A stretch of DNA of 64,000 bases from Tenacibaculum agarivorans. Its GTDB lineage: Bacteria; Bacteroidota; Bacteroidia; Flavobacteriales; Flavobacteriaceae. The DNA is taken from positions 62,001 through 126,000 of the forward strand of contig NZ_MSMP01000002.1 of assembly GCF_001936575.1 (NCBI RefSeq), in the 5' to 3' direction. Below, piece after piece: positions 46,459 through 54,584 of the stretch; within the stretch, counting starts at the first letter, position 1; each line of letters begins with the position of its first letter. The position numbers and the translations under genes were made by a program. The notes beneath the pieces are model-generated. The model saw only the letters and a program-made list of their open reading frames with translations. It searched no databases and had not been told where the DNA came from.

Positions 46459-47982
46459 ATGAACGCATTAAATACATCTAATCCGAACAATTATGTGTTT
46501 GAATCAAAATTTTTAAAGATACATGTACTAGGAGGTCTAAAAATGAGCAAACTTGACAGTATGCGGGTAACTATGAGTGTCCAAAAAATAAATGACACCA
46601 ATGTATTACGTCATTCGATTGACTTGTATAATGATACCCAAGTAGAAAAGTTTGTCAGACGTGTAGCTGAACGGCTGGAAATAGGAACAAGCGTTACTCG
46701 TAAAGCCTTACAAGAACTTACCAAAGAATTAGAAAACTACCGTTTTGTGCTACTGGATAAAGAAGCACAAGAAGGAAAACCTGTTATAAAACAATTAAAT
46801 GCTAGTGAGGAAAAAGAAGCCATTGATTTTTTACGTTCGGGAGAATTGCTAAAGAGGACAAATGAGTACATTGGCCAGAGCGGTGTGATTGGCGAAGTCA
46901 ATAATCGCCTGCTAATGTATCTCATTTTTACCAGCAGAAAAACTAACAATCCATTACACTGTATTAGCTTAGGAAGTTCAGGAGCAGGGAAAACTCATCT
47001 TCAATCCAAAGTAGCAGAACTCATACCTGAGGAAGATAAAGTTGAGATCACTGTATTATCAGCAAATGCCTTTTATTATTTCAATCGAACAGAACTACAA
47101 AATAAGCTGATTCTCATTGAAGATTTAGACGGAGCAGAATCGGTACTCTATCCACTTAGAGAATTACAGAGTAAAAAGAAGATTACCAAAACGGTAGTAC
47201 ATAAAGACCGACAAGGAACGACAAAGACCATCCACCTAACTGTGGAAGGTCCTGTAAGTGTTGGCGGATGTACTACAAGAGAAAGTATCTATGAAGATAA
47301 TAGCAATCGAAGCTTTCTTATTTATATAGATGAAAGCTCTGCACAGGATGAGCGTATTATGAATTATCAGCGTATGCTATCCGCAGGACAAGTAAATGAC
47401 CATGAGCAGTTAGAAGCTGTACGATTATTGCAGAATACGCAACGTGTATTACAACCTATCAAAGTGGTCAATCCTTATGCGTTATCCTTATCCCTCCCTT
47501 CTAGTGTATTTAAACCACGTAGAACTAATGCTCACTATTTACAGTTTATAGAAGCGATTACATTTTATAAACAGTATCAAAGAGAAAAGCAATACGATAA
47601 AGAAACAGGAGAAGAATATATAGAAACTACAATCGAAGATATACAAGAAGCAAACGAACTCATTACAGAAGTATTACTTAGAAAAAGTGATGTATTAAAC
47701 GGAGCTTGCCGACGTTTCTTTGAGGATTTAAAAGCTTATTTAGAAAATAACGAGCAAAGCACCTTTACCAATGCTGAAATGCGCAGAGCTTTACGCATGA
47801 ATCCAAGTAATCAGAAGCGATATATGACACAGTTACAGCAAGTAGATTTAATACAGAAAACCAAAGGAGATAAACGAAAAGGTTTTGTGTATGAAGTAGT
47901 GAATTACGATGATTATAAACAAACAAACCAAGAGATTCAGAGCATACTACAACAGGTAATTGACAGTATTAGAGATAAGTAG
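46459..47982 (+). CDS. P-loop ATPase of a Bacteroidota recombinase element
   Basis: About 507 residues from MNALNTSNPNNY. The N-terminal part (HVLGGLKMSKLDSMRVTMSV, RHSIDLYN, RRVAERLEIG) precedes a P-loop SLGSSGAGKTHL and a Walker B-like LILIEDLDGAE, then PRRTNAHYLQFIEAITFYKQ and a winged-helix-like end. I recall this architecture from the C-terminal half of larger primase-like proteins that stand before tyrosine recombinases in Bacteroidota elements. No zinc finger or toprim part is present here. It is probably the replication or strand-handling ATPase of the element. Confidence 0.65.
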   Translation: MNALNTSNPNNYVFESKFLKIHVLGGLKMSKLDSMRVTMSVQKINDTNVLRHSIDLYNDTQVEKFVRRVAERLEIGTSVTRKALQELTKELENYRFVLLDKEAQEGKPVIKQLNASEEKEAIDFLRSGELLKRTNEYIGQSGVIGEVNNRLLMYLIFTSRKTNNPLHCISLGSSGAGKTHLQSKVAELIPEEDKVEITVLSANAFYYFNRTELQNKLILIEDLDGAESVLYPLRELQSKKKITKTVVHKDRQGTTKTIHLTVEGPVSVGGCTTRESIYEDNSNRSFLIYIDESSAQDERIMNYQRMLSAGQVNDHEQLEAVRLLQNTQRVLQPIKVVNPYALSLSLPSSVFKPRRTNAHYLQFIEAITFYKQYQREKQYDKETGEEYIETTIEDIQEANELITEVLLRKSDVLNGACRRFFEDLKAYLENNEQSTFTNAEMRRALRMNPSNQKRYMTQLQQVDLIQKTKGDKRKGFVYEVVNYDDYKQTNQEIQSILQQVIDSIRDK

Positions 47983-47998
47983 TTCAAAAGTTCATTAA

Positions 47999-48021
47999 TA
48001 GTCCACTGTTAAAATGGACTA
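47999..48021. repeat. Hairpin between the ATPase and the first recombinase
   Basis: TAGTCCA and TGGACTA arms flank a 9-base spacer. There is no T run, so it may be a recombinase or regulator site. Confidence 0.45.
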
Positions 48022-48089
48022 ATTAAACAGCTGAAAAACAACAAACTAACATAAGTGGTTCACGCTACTCCAAAAAACCATAACCGATA

Positions 48090-49028
48090 ATGAAAAAATT
48101 AGTTTTGCGTAAACAGCACTTTATAGTGCTATTACGCTCTTTTAGTGAATGGTTAGATATATTAGGATATAGTCAAAGCACCCGAGATAACTATCCAAGA
48201 TACTTACAAGAGTTCTTTTATTATTTAGAATGTAATGAACTTCATAATGTATCTCTAGCTACTGTAAATACTATAAAATCATACTACGAACATTTAAAAG
48301 AACGACCTAATAGATTACAGGCTGGAGGATTGAGCAAAGCAAGTTTGAATCAGCATCAACAAGCACTACGCAAGTTCAATGAATTTCTTAAAAAACATGG
48401 AGCAAAACCAATACCAGTACATCTACGGTCTGAGGAAAAAGAAACGATAAAAGCAGTGAATGTACTAACTACTTCAGAAATAAAAGCATTATTTGAAGCT
48501 ACAGAAATAGCACATCCGTATCAACATCTACGGTATAGAGACAAAGCGATGTTAGTAGCATTGTATAGTTTGGGGTTACGTGTAAACGAAGCAGTACAAC
48601 TTAACATCAAAGATATTTTGTTTGATAAGGAACTTGTATATGTACGAAAAGGAAAAAACTACAAAGAACGTTTTGTTCCGATTAACAATTACAATGCTGA
48701 AATACTGGAAATCTATTTATTTGAAGGACGTCCAGATTTTTATAAAGCCAATCAAATAGAAGCGTTTTTTGTTGGCTCACAAGGGAGACGATTAGGTGCA
48801 CAGAGTATAAATAATCGTTTAAAAGAAATCGTAAATCATGCGAGTACGGAAACACTAAAAAGTAAGCATATAACTGCACATAAATTACGTCATAGTATTG
48901 CTACTCATCTTTTAGAACAAGGTGCGCCAATGGAAAGCATTCAGCAGTTTCTAGGACACAGTTCTTTAGAAACAACGCAGTTGTACACACATTTACTTAA
49001 TAAAAACGATGATTATGAGAGCCTATAA
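48090..49028 (+). CDS. Tyrosine recombinase, first of a trio
   Basis: 312 residues. A SAM-like N-terminal core-binding domain (YSQSTRDNYPRYLQEFFYYL) precedes a complete catalytic domain: Arg in SLGLRVNEA, the beta-turn Lys in VRKGKNYKERFVPI, HKLRHSIATHL, LGHSSLETT and the nucleophile Tyr in QLYTHL. It is XerC/D-like in size. Its end overlaps the next recombinase by 20 bases. As part of three consecutive recombinases it fits the recombinase-in-trio (RIT) layout. Confidence 0.88.
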   Translation: MKKLVLRKQHFIVLLRSFSEWLDILGYSQSTRDNYPRYLQEFFYYLECNELHNVSLATVNTIKSYYEHLKERPNRLQAGGLSKASLNQHQQALRKFNEFLKKHGAKPIPVHLRSEEKETIKAVNVLTTSEIKALFEATEIAHPYQHLRYRDKAMLVALYSLGLRVNEAVQLNIKDILFDKELVYVRKGKNYKERFVPINNYNAEILEIYLFEGRPDFYKANQIEAFFVGSQGRRLGAQSINNRLKEIVNHASTETLKSKHITAHKLRHSIATHLLEQGAPMESIQQFLGHSSLETTQLYTHLLNKNDDYESL

Positions 49029-49899
49029 AGAATACTTAAAGCGTGAAAAATACAGTGATAGCAGTATTAAAAGTTATGCCTTTCTAGCTGAGAAGTTTTT
49101 GGAGTGGACGGAAACACAAGAGTTGCCTGTAACTGCTATAGATTACATAAAAGTTACTGAGTACGTACACTTTTTAAAGGAAACAAAAAATGCAGTTAAA
49201 ACCATCAATCACAAACTTTCTTCCGTAAAACTCTATTTTAATTATCTGATAGAAATAGGTGAAGTAACTACAAATCCATTTGTAGATGTTCGTGTAAAAG
49301 GGGAAATGAGAAATAAACTCCAACATAATCTATTATCTTCGGATGAATTGGAGGATTTGTACTATTCCTTCGACACAGAAACCGACAAACATCCTTGGCG
49401 TTATCTCATCCATAAACGTAACAAGGTAATTGTTGGGCTTTTGGTATATCAAGGGTTAACAACATCTGATCTAAAAAGATTAGAACTAGAGCATTTGCAA
49501 GTAAGAAAAGGAAAAATTTATGTGCCTAAAGGCAGAATAGGCAACCGTAGAACATTAGAATTAAAACCTTGGCAGGTAATGGATTTTATGGAATATCTCG
49601 ATGAGATACGTCCAAAGTTATTACCTGATAATAATCAGGAACTTACCGAGGTGTTTATAGCTAAAAAACTAGCAGATACCATAGCTGTTATCGCAAAGAA
49701 GTTAAAAAAGATTAATCATAAGGTAGAAGGTGTAAAACAAATTAGAACTTCTGTTATTGTAAACTGGCTCACTACCTACAATCTCCGAGAAGTTCAAATC
49801 TTAGCAGGGCATAAATACATCAGTACCACCGAACGATATATACAGGAAGATTTGCAACAATTACAGGAAATGGTACAGAAATTTCATCCGTTACAGTAA
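49009..49899 (+). CDS. Tyrosine recombinase, middle of the trio, catalytically incomplete
   Basis: 296 residues with a normal SAM-like N-terminal domain. In the catalytic domain the first Arg is replaced by Thr151 (YQGLTTSDLKRL), and box II reads KQIRTS, keeping Arg246 but with Lys243 where His is expected. The late motif AGHKYISTTERYIQ keeps His and Tyr. It should therefore be weak or inactive in cleavage, and may be a structural partner of the flanking recombinases. It overlaps the first recombinase by 20 bases. Confidence 0.82.
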   Translation: MIMRAYKEYLKREKYSDSSIKSYAFLAEKFLEWTETQELPVTAIDYIKVTEYVHFLKETKNAVKTINHKLSSVKLYFNYLIEIGEVTTNPFVDVRVKGEMRNKLQHNLLSSDELEDLYYSFDTETDKHPWRYLIHKRNKVIVGLLVYQGLTTSDLKRLELEHLQVRKGKIYVPKGRIGNRRTLELKPWQVMDFMEYLDEIRPKLLPDNNQELTEVFIAKKLADTIAVIAKKLKKINHKVEGVKQIRTSVIVNWLTTYNLREVQILAGHKYISTTERYIQEDLQQLQEMVQKFHPLQ

Positions 49900-49964
49900 A
49901 ATAGATTCTATACAAACCTACTTCTTATGTTATAAGAAGAATCCTAATTTCTTATAACTCTTGT

Positions 49965-50852
49965 ATGCTTTTTGAAAACTACCTAACTGGCTTTAAACGT
50001 TATGCTTTGTATGAAAAAGAAATTACCCCGAAAGTAACCAAGTCAATTATTAGTAGTGCAAAGAAACTTTTTGAGTGTGCACAAGCAAATAATATTGAAC
50101 AAATCAACACAGTAACCATAAGGGAGCATTTATATGCTCAGAAAGAACAAAGGTTATGGACTGCAAAAACTTTTCGAAATAAACGACAACAATTAAAAAC
50201 CTTTTTCGATTACTGCTATTCTCATGGTTATATAAGTAACAATCCTGTAACCAAAATCGGAAAACCTAAACTTGCCAAAACCTTACCTAGATTCATCGAG
50301 GTACAAGATTTACATTCTATCATGATACATGCAGAGCTATACCCTTGGCGATATGAAGTAGAACGAGCAAGAAACAGAGCAATTGTAAGTACATTTTTAT
50401 TTACAGGAATGCGATTAAACGAACTTTTGAATTTGCATTTTACGGATATAAATATAATGGAACGAGAAATAACGATAAAAAAAGGAAAGGGAAATAAAGA
50501 GCGCATTGTGCCGATACATCCAAAGTTATTTCCTTTGCTACGGAATTACATTAACGAACGAAAAAAATGTAAGAATCAATCTATTTGGTTCTTCCAGAGC
50601 TTGAAACAACCTACGCAGATTATGCCTAAAACAATTCATACGATGTGTAAGAAAATAAGTAAAGCTTCGGGTGTGAAATTTACGCCCCATAACTTACGTC
50701 ATTCATTCGCTCGTAGCTGTATTAATGCGGGATTGGGGCTGTATCAAACAAAAGAAATGTTAGGGCATGCTAGCGTTTCAACTACAGAAATTTATTTGAG
50801 TATCTCTAAAGATAGTCTTAAAAAATCTTTTTCAGAGGCTGTATTGGTGTAA
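49965..50852 (+). CDS. Tyrosine recombinase, third of the trio
   Basis: 295 residues with all catalytic motifs: TGMRLNELL, KKGKGNKERIVPI, PHNLRHSFARS, LGHASVSTTEIYL. It lies 65 bases after the middle recombinase. Its last 35 bases overlap the end of a convergent fourth recombinase, to which it is clearly related (shared RAI-STFLFTG and KGGK/KGNK stretches). Confidence 0.88.
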   Translation: MLFENYLTGFKRYALYEKEITPKVTKSIISSAKKLFECAQANNIEQINTVTIREHLYAQKEQRLWTAKTFRNKRQQLKTFFDYCYSHGYISNNPVTKIGKPKLAKTLPRFIEVQDLHSIMIHAELYPWRYEVERARNRAIVSTFLFTGMRLNELLNLHFTDINIMEREITIKKGKGNKERIVPIHPKLFPLLRNYINERKKCKNQSIWFFQSLKQPTQIMPKTIHTMCKKISKASGVKFTPHNLRHSFARSCINAGLGLYQTKEMLGHASVSTTEIYLSISKDSLKKSFSEAVLV

Positions 50853-51750
50853 AGCTAAGCGGATGCTTGTTGATTTGTTCGTTTAGATGTCCCGTAGTAA
50901 GTGATAAATATATGGTGGTGGTTTTAATATCGCCATGTCCCATCATCTTAGAAAGGGAATAGATACCACAGCCACCTTGGAGCATAAGGGTAGCGAAGGT
51001 ATGACGTAATAAATGCGGATATACTTTAAAACCAAGGTCTTTTTGAAGTTTTATAAATAGTCGTTTAATAACCGATTGACTCATTTGTTTGTCGAACCGT
51101 AGCGATGTAAAAAAGTACATCGACATCTTTTTACGTTTTTGTCGCTCTTGTAGGTATTCTTGTAAAATACCAATTAAACGAGCATTGAGAGGGATAAGTC
51201 GGTCTTTTCCTCCTTTTCCGTTTTCTACTCTTAATACTTTTTCATCAAGCATAATATCAGAAACTTTAAGGCTTAAGAGTTCTCCTTGTCGAACTCCAGT
51301 AAAAAGAAAAGTACTTATAATTGCTCTAGCTCTAATACGTTCAAAGGTATATCTAAATTTAGCAACGTATGTCCACTCTATAAGTTTTAGTGCATCCTCT
51401 TTAGGAATGTATTTAGGCAAGCGTTTAGGAATCCTAGGTTTTGGGATGTCTTCTACAGGGTTTATGTTTCCGTAGCCTTGTGAGACGTAGAACTTAAAGA
51501 AATTATTAAAAGCTTGGAGCGTATTTTTAATGGTCTTAGCACTCCAGTTTTGGTAGACCTTTTTTTCGGTAATATACCGTTCTATAATAGATTTCGTGAT
51601 TTGGTCGGGATGGTTTAGGTTGGTATGGCTTACAAACTGCTTGAATACATAATATTCATTCTTTAAGGTTCGCTTAGAAAGCCCCTTAAAGGTTAAGGAG
51701 TATTCACAGTATTGTTGGTGTAAAGGGAGGATAGATTGCATGGTTCTCAA
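50818..51750 (-). CDS. Tyrosine recombinase/integrase beside the tRNA-Met att site
   Basis: 310 residues with complete motifs: TGVRQGELL, NGKGGKDRLIPL, YPHLLRHTFATL, MGHGDIKTTTIYL. It is convergent with the third recombinase of the trio (35-base 3' overlap), and its start codon is 83 bases from the tRNA-Met fragment. An integrase next to a tRNA 3' half is the usual layout of an integrative element end, so this may be the enzyme that acted at that site. The tRNA geometry, however, puts the newer element on the other side. Confidence 0.88.
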   Translation of the reverse strand: MRTMQSILPLHQQYCEYSLTFKGLSKRTLKNEYYVFKQFVSHTNLNHPDQITKSIIERYITEKKVYQNWSAKTIKNTLQAFNNFFKFYVSQGYGNINPVEDIPKPRIPKRLPKYIPKEDALKLIEWTYVAKFRYTFERIRARAIISTFLFTGVRQGELLSLKVSDIMLDEKVLRVENGKGGKDRLIPLNARLIGILQEYLQERQKRKKMSMYFFTSLRFDKQMSQSVIKRLFIKLQKDLGFKVYPHLLRHTFATLMLQGGCGIYSLSKMMGHGDIKTTTIYLSLTTGHLNEQINKHPLSFTPIQPLKKIF

Positions 51751-51813
51751 TGTACTTAAGGCTATGCTCTTAGGTCATTGAGTGTATTTTTGTCTCTTTG
51801 TAAATCCTCTTAT

Positions 51814-51830
51814 TCCTTTCTATGAAAGGA
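51814..51830. repeat. Small hairpin next to the tRNA fragment
   Basis: TCCTTTC-TAT-GAAAGGA lies 3 bases from the CCA of the tRNA fragment. It could be the old tRNA 3' flank or an integrase arm site. Confidence 0.4.
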
Positions 51831-51833
51831 GAT

Positions 51834-51878
51834 TGGTTGCGGAGGCAGGATTTGAACCTGCGACCTTCGGGTTATGAG
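51834..51878 (-). other. 3' half of a tRNA-Met gene: probable attachment site
   Basis: On the minus strand this segment reads from the anticodon loop CTCATAA through stem CCCGA, the variable loop, T stem-loop GCAGGTTCAAATCCTGC, acceptor CTCCGCA, discriminator A and encoded CCA. The 5' half is absent: the bases that should pair with CCCGA do not, and no D-arm follows. Loss exactly at the anticodon loop is typical of integration into a tRNA gene. Confidence 0.75.
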
Positions 51879-51905
51879 GAAGACTGTCCTAATAAAACCC
51901 TCAAA

Positions 51906-51928
51906 TTTTCGCTTATCTAAGCGGAAAA
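51906..51928. repeat. Inverted repeat inside the element's left end
   Basis: TTTTCGCTTA and TAAGCGGAAAA form a near-perfect hairpin 28 bases to the right of the tRNA fragment. Apart from this and a promoter, 51,880-52,266 shows no gene. Confidence 0.4.
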
Positions 51929-52211
51929 TGTCTGTTTTGAATTTGTTTGAGACATCATTTTCAATGACATTCAGGCACTAGAAAAAGTATTAGTTTTTGA
52001 AAGAGTTGTCAATTAGAAAGTACAAATAGATACAGCTTATTACTAATAAAAAATAACTTTTTTAAAGCTTGAGAGGGTGTTTTTTAGGTGATTTATCGAA
52101 TTTTACTTGGTCAATCGAAAAAAAACGGTATATTTATTGCCAATATTTTTAAGCTCAGTTACTTTATTTAACTGATTTTTAACTGAATACAATTTGAAAA
52201 TACTTTATAAA

Positions 52212-52244
52212 TTGTTATTCTAATTGTGAATTTTATTAAATTTG
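52212..52244 (+). promoter_or_regulatory. Promoter of the cysteine-peptidase operon
   Basis: TAAATTTG (52237-52244) matches the -7 element, and a TTG at 52212 lies near the -33 position (22-base spacing). The first ATG of the operon is 23 bases downstream. Confidence 0.55.
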
Positions 52245-52266
52245 CAAAATCTTTTTTTAGAAACAC

Positions 52267-52470
52267 ATGGAAAAAATAAAAATTTTAGAAGAATTAACTA
52301 TCGAGGAAGTTAGAGAAATAGCAAAAGATTTTGATAAAGCTTTCTTCTCCGAAGTTATAGAGGAAACTAAAAGAAGAGTGGAAAAAGAAATAGCAGAAGA
52401 ACCTAAGGAAAAACTTCTTAAACCTATTTCACGAGAATTATTAACTAAACCTTTTGAAATAGTAAGATAA
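52267..52470 (+). CDS. Small acidic/helical protein, first gene of the peptidase operon
   Basis: 67 residues, mostly charged helix (EKIKILEELTIEEVREIAKD, ETKRRVEKEIAEEPKEKL). No known family. It is preceded by a good promoter, and the peptidase gene starts 2 bases after its stop, so it is likely real. A small helical partner of a peptidase could be an inhibitor or sensor, but that is a guess. Confidence 0.55.
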   Translation: MEKIKILEELTIEEVREIAKDFDKAFFSEVIEETKRRVEKEIAEEPKEKLLKPISRELLTKPFEIVR

Positions 52471-52472
52471 CA

Positions 52473-54077
52473 TTGAGTGATACTATTACGAATTTAGAGC
52501 CCCCGTATACTAAAGGAAAGATAGAGTCATATAAAGAGGAAGAAAAAGCCGAAAAATTATTAGACTACATAACCGAACGGGTTCAAACTAAAGATGCTTT
52601 AAGAGAATTTTTTAGTAATTTAAATACTTCTTACTTTCTTGCAGAGGATCCTTATATAGATAAGGATTTTTTAGAAGATTATTCTAATTATTATGCGAGA
52701 AGTTATAAAGATCATGGTAGATTTTGTCACCGTATTCATTTTTTTTCTGAAGGAGAAGATTTTATCCTAGATACGAAAAAATTTCAGCAATTAGTAACTA
52801 CTGGTTCAAAAGAAGAAATTGAAAAATTAAATAAGCATTATTTAGGATTTATTACTTTACGCCCTTCTACTTTAACAAAGCGTATCGGAAAAACATGTTT
52901 AAAAAATTACGGGAACGATCGTAAACGTAATAGACAATATACGGCAGTAAGAGAATATAAGGTTAATTTGTATGGAATTCCTTTGGATGTTAAAAGTATG
53001 GCTTTTCAAGAACAAGATGAGGCTGTAGCTGTATGTGCTTCTATTGCCTTGTGGTCTGCATTTCAAATAACCGGTAAACATAATCAGCATGAAATACCTT
53101 CTCCTTCTGTAGTTACAAAATTAGCATTATCAGAAAGTTCCTATGTTAAGGAATACCCTAGTATTGGTTTAACTTCTGAACAAATAGCTGTTGCTGTAAA
53201 CAAAGTTGGAATTACTCCAACCATAAGAGAAATTCGTAATACAAGAGAACTAAAACAGTATATCTATGCCTATTTAAAAGCAAAAATTCCTATAGTATGT
53301 GGTATTTCTTTATTTGATGTTCGTACGGATTCAAAAACAGGTCATAAAGTAATAGCTTCATCTAAAAGCTTTCATGCTATTACAATAAATGGATTTTCTT
53401 TTGAAGGTGGTCACCCTGAAATGGCTGTTGGAAGAAAAGGTTTAAAACTGAAGTCTAGTCGTATGACAAAGTTTTTTGCTCATGATGATCAACTATGTCC
53501 ATTTGCTAGAATAGTCTTTGACTCTAGTGCTAGTGTTAAGATTGGTAATATACCTCAAGATTTAATGTATACAACTTGGAGGACTGATAATGAGAAAGTT
53601 GAGAAATATAAATACGCTAAAATAGAAACCATTATAGTTCCCTTGAATCATAAAGTAAGAGTTTCTTATCAGGAAGTATTAACAAAAATTAGAAGCTATA
53701 GTGTTATTTTAAGAACTTTAGCTAATGTAATGTATGATAAGATAGGAGTTAAGATGTCAAAACGCTTTGAGTGGGAAATTTATCTTACTAAAGTTAATGA
53801 TTTTAAAAAAGAGATAAGGAATAATACTACTATTGATAATAAGAAGAAATTAAATATTTTGATGCATCAAAATTATCCAAAGTATATATGGGTAGCTAGA
53901 GCTTATATAAAAGAAGATATAAAGCTAGAATTGGTATTTGATGCAACAGAAAGTAAAATCACTTATTTAAAAGATTACATTATTCATGACCCAATTTTCG
54001 AAATTATGGGGATTTTTAATGAAGTGCTAGAAACAAGTAAAAACAATTTGAGACAATGGATAAAGAAGCAATATTAG
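52473..54077 (+). CDS. Predicted papain-like cysteine peptidase, mobile-element cargo
   Basis: 534 residues from a TTG start, cytoplasmic (no signal). The middle has a candidate papain-fold triad: Cys188 in VAVCASIALWSAF, with a Gln seven residues before it as possible oxyanion residue, His301 in FHAITINGF and Asp338 or Asp339 in HDDQLCPFARI. The flanks (1-170 and 370-534) match nothing I know. It overlaps the next gene by 22 bases. It sits just inside the element's presumed left end, a usual place for defence cargo, so a protease-based defence role is possible but unproven. Residue roles are inferred from motif order. Confidence 0.55.
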   Translation: MSDTITNLEPPYTKGKIESYKEEEKAEKLLDYITERVQTKDALREFFSNLNTSYFLAEDPYIDKDFLEDYSNYYARSYKDHGRFCHRIHFFSEGEDFILDTKKFQQLVTTGSKEEIEKLNKHYLGFITLRPSTLTKRIGKTCLKNYGNDRKRNRQYTAVREYKVNLYGIPLDVKSMAFQEQDEAVAVCASIALWSAFQITGKHNQHEIPSPSVVTKLALSESSYVKEYPSIGLTSEQIAVAVNKVGITPTIREIRNTRELKQYIYAYLKAKIPIVCGISLFDVRTDSKTGHKVIASSKSFHAITINGFSFEGGHPEMAVGRKGLKLKSSRMTKFFAHDDQLCPFARIVFDSSASVKIGNIPQDLMYTTWRTDNEKVEKYKYAKIETIIVPLNHKVRVSYQEVLTKIRSYSVILRTLANVMYDKIGVKMSKRFEWEIYLTKVNDFKKEIRNNTTIDNKKKLNILMHQNYPKYIWVARAYIKEDIKLELVFDATESKITYLKDYIIHDPIFEIMGIFNEVLETSKNNLRQWIKKQY

Positions 54078-54529
54078 ACTTGAAAAAACTAACAGGTTTA
54101 TCAGAAAATGAAATTGAAAGATTTGATGAAGCTTTTTCTGAATTAGAGGCTAAAACAAAAAGTATTTCTGAAAATTACAAAGAAGATGAGTTTGATGAAT
54201 ATTGTATAGATAGTATTAACTTGTTTTATCAAGATCAGTATGGATTTCCAAAGGAATTGTATAAAGGAGTTGATGATGATGAAAAAAATAACTTTATAAA
54301 AGAAATTGTTAGACAGGTTAAAACTGCTTTATGGCAAATGTGTAATGAGATGAAAGATAATAAGTCTGTTACTGCTGTTAAGAATTTTACCTTATCAGCA
54401 ATAGTTCACACACTTACTCCTTATTTAACTACTGTTGATCCTACATTTATCAGTATTTTTGTTTTTGCATATTTGGAATTTGCTAGATCTTTTGCCTTTG
54501 AAGATTTTTGCTCTATGTTTGAATATTAA
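54056..54529 (+). CDS. Hypothetical third protein of the peptidase operon
   Basis: 157 acidic, helical residues starting inside the last codons of the peptidase gene. The second half is hydrophobic helix (SAIVHTLTPYLTTVDPTFIS, IFVFAYLEFARSF), perhaps a buried or membrane-near segment. No recognised domain. The 22-base overlap means coupled translation with the peptidase. Confidence 0.55.
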   Translation: MDKEAILDLKKLTGLSENEIERFDEAFSELEAKTKSISENYKEDEFDEYCIDSINLFYQDQYGFPKELYKGVDDDEKNNFIKEIVRQVKTALWQMCNEMKDNKSVTAVKNFTLSAIVHTLTPYLTTVDPTFISIFVFAYLEFARSFAFEDFCSMFEY

Positions 54530-54584
54530 TATTTGTTATTTAGAGGAACATCATAAACGATTTTGGAACTTTTTAAGAGAATAC

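Noticed and set aside
46459..47982. An IS transposase or IstB-like helper for the P-loop gene
   Set aside because: The P-loop context and C-terminal region do not fit IstB, and no DDE transposase is adjacent; the neighbours are tyrosine recombinases.
51834..51890. An intact tRNA-Met gene
   Set aside because: The bases beyond the anticodon loop do not pair with the anticodon stem, and there is no D-arm or 5' acceptor strand.
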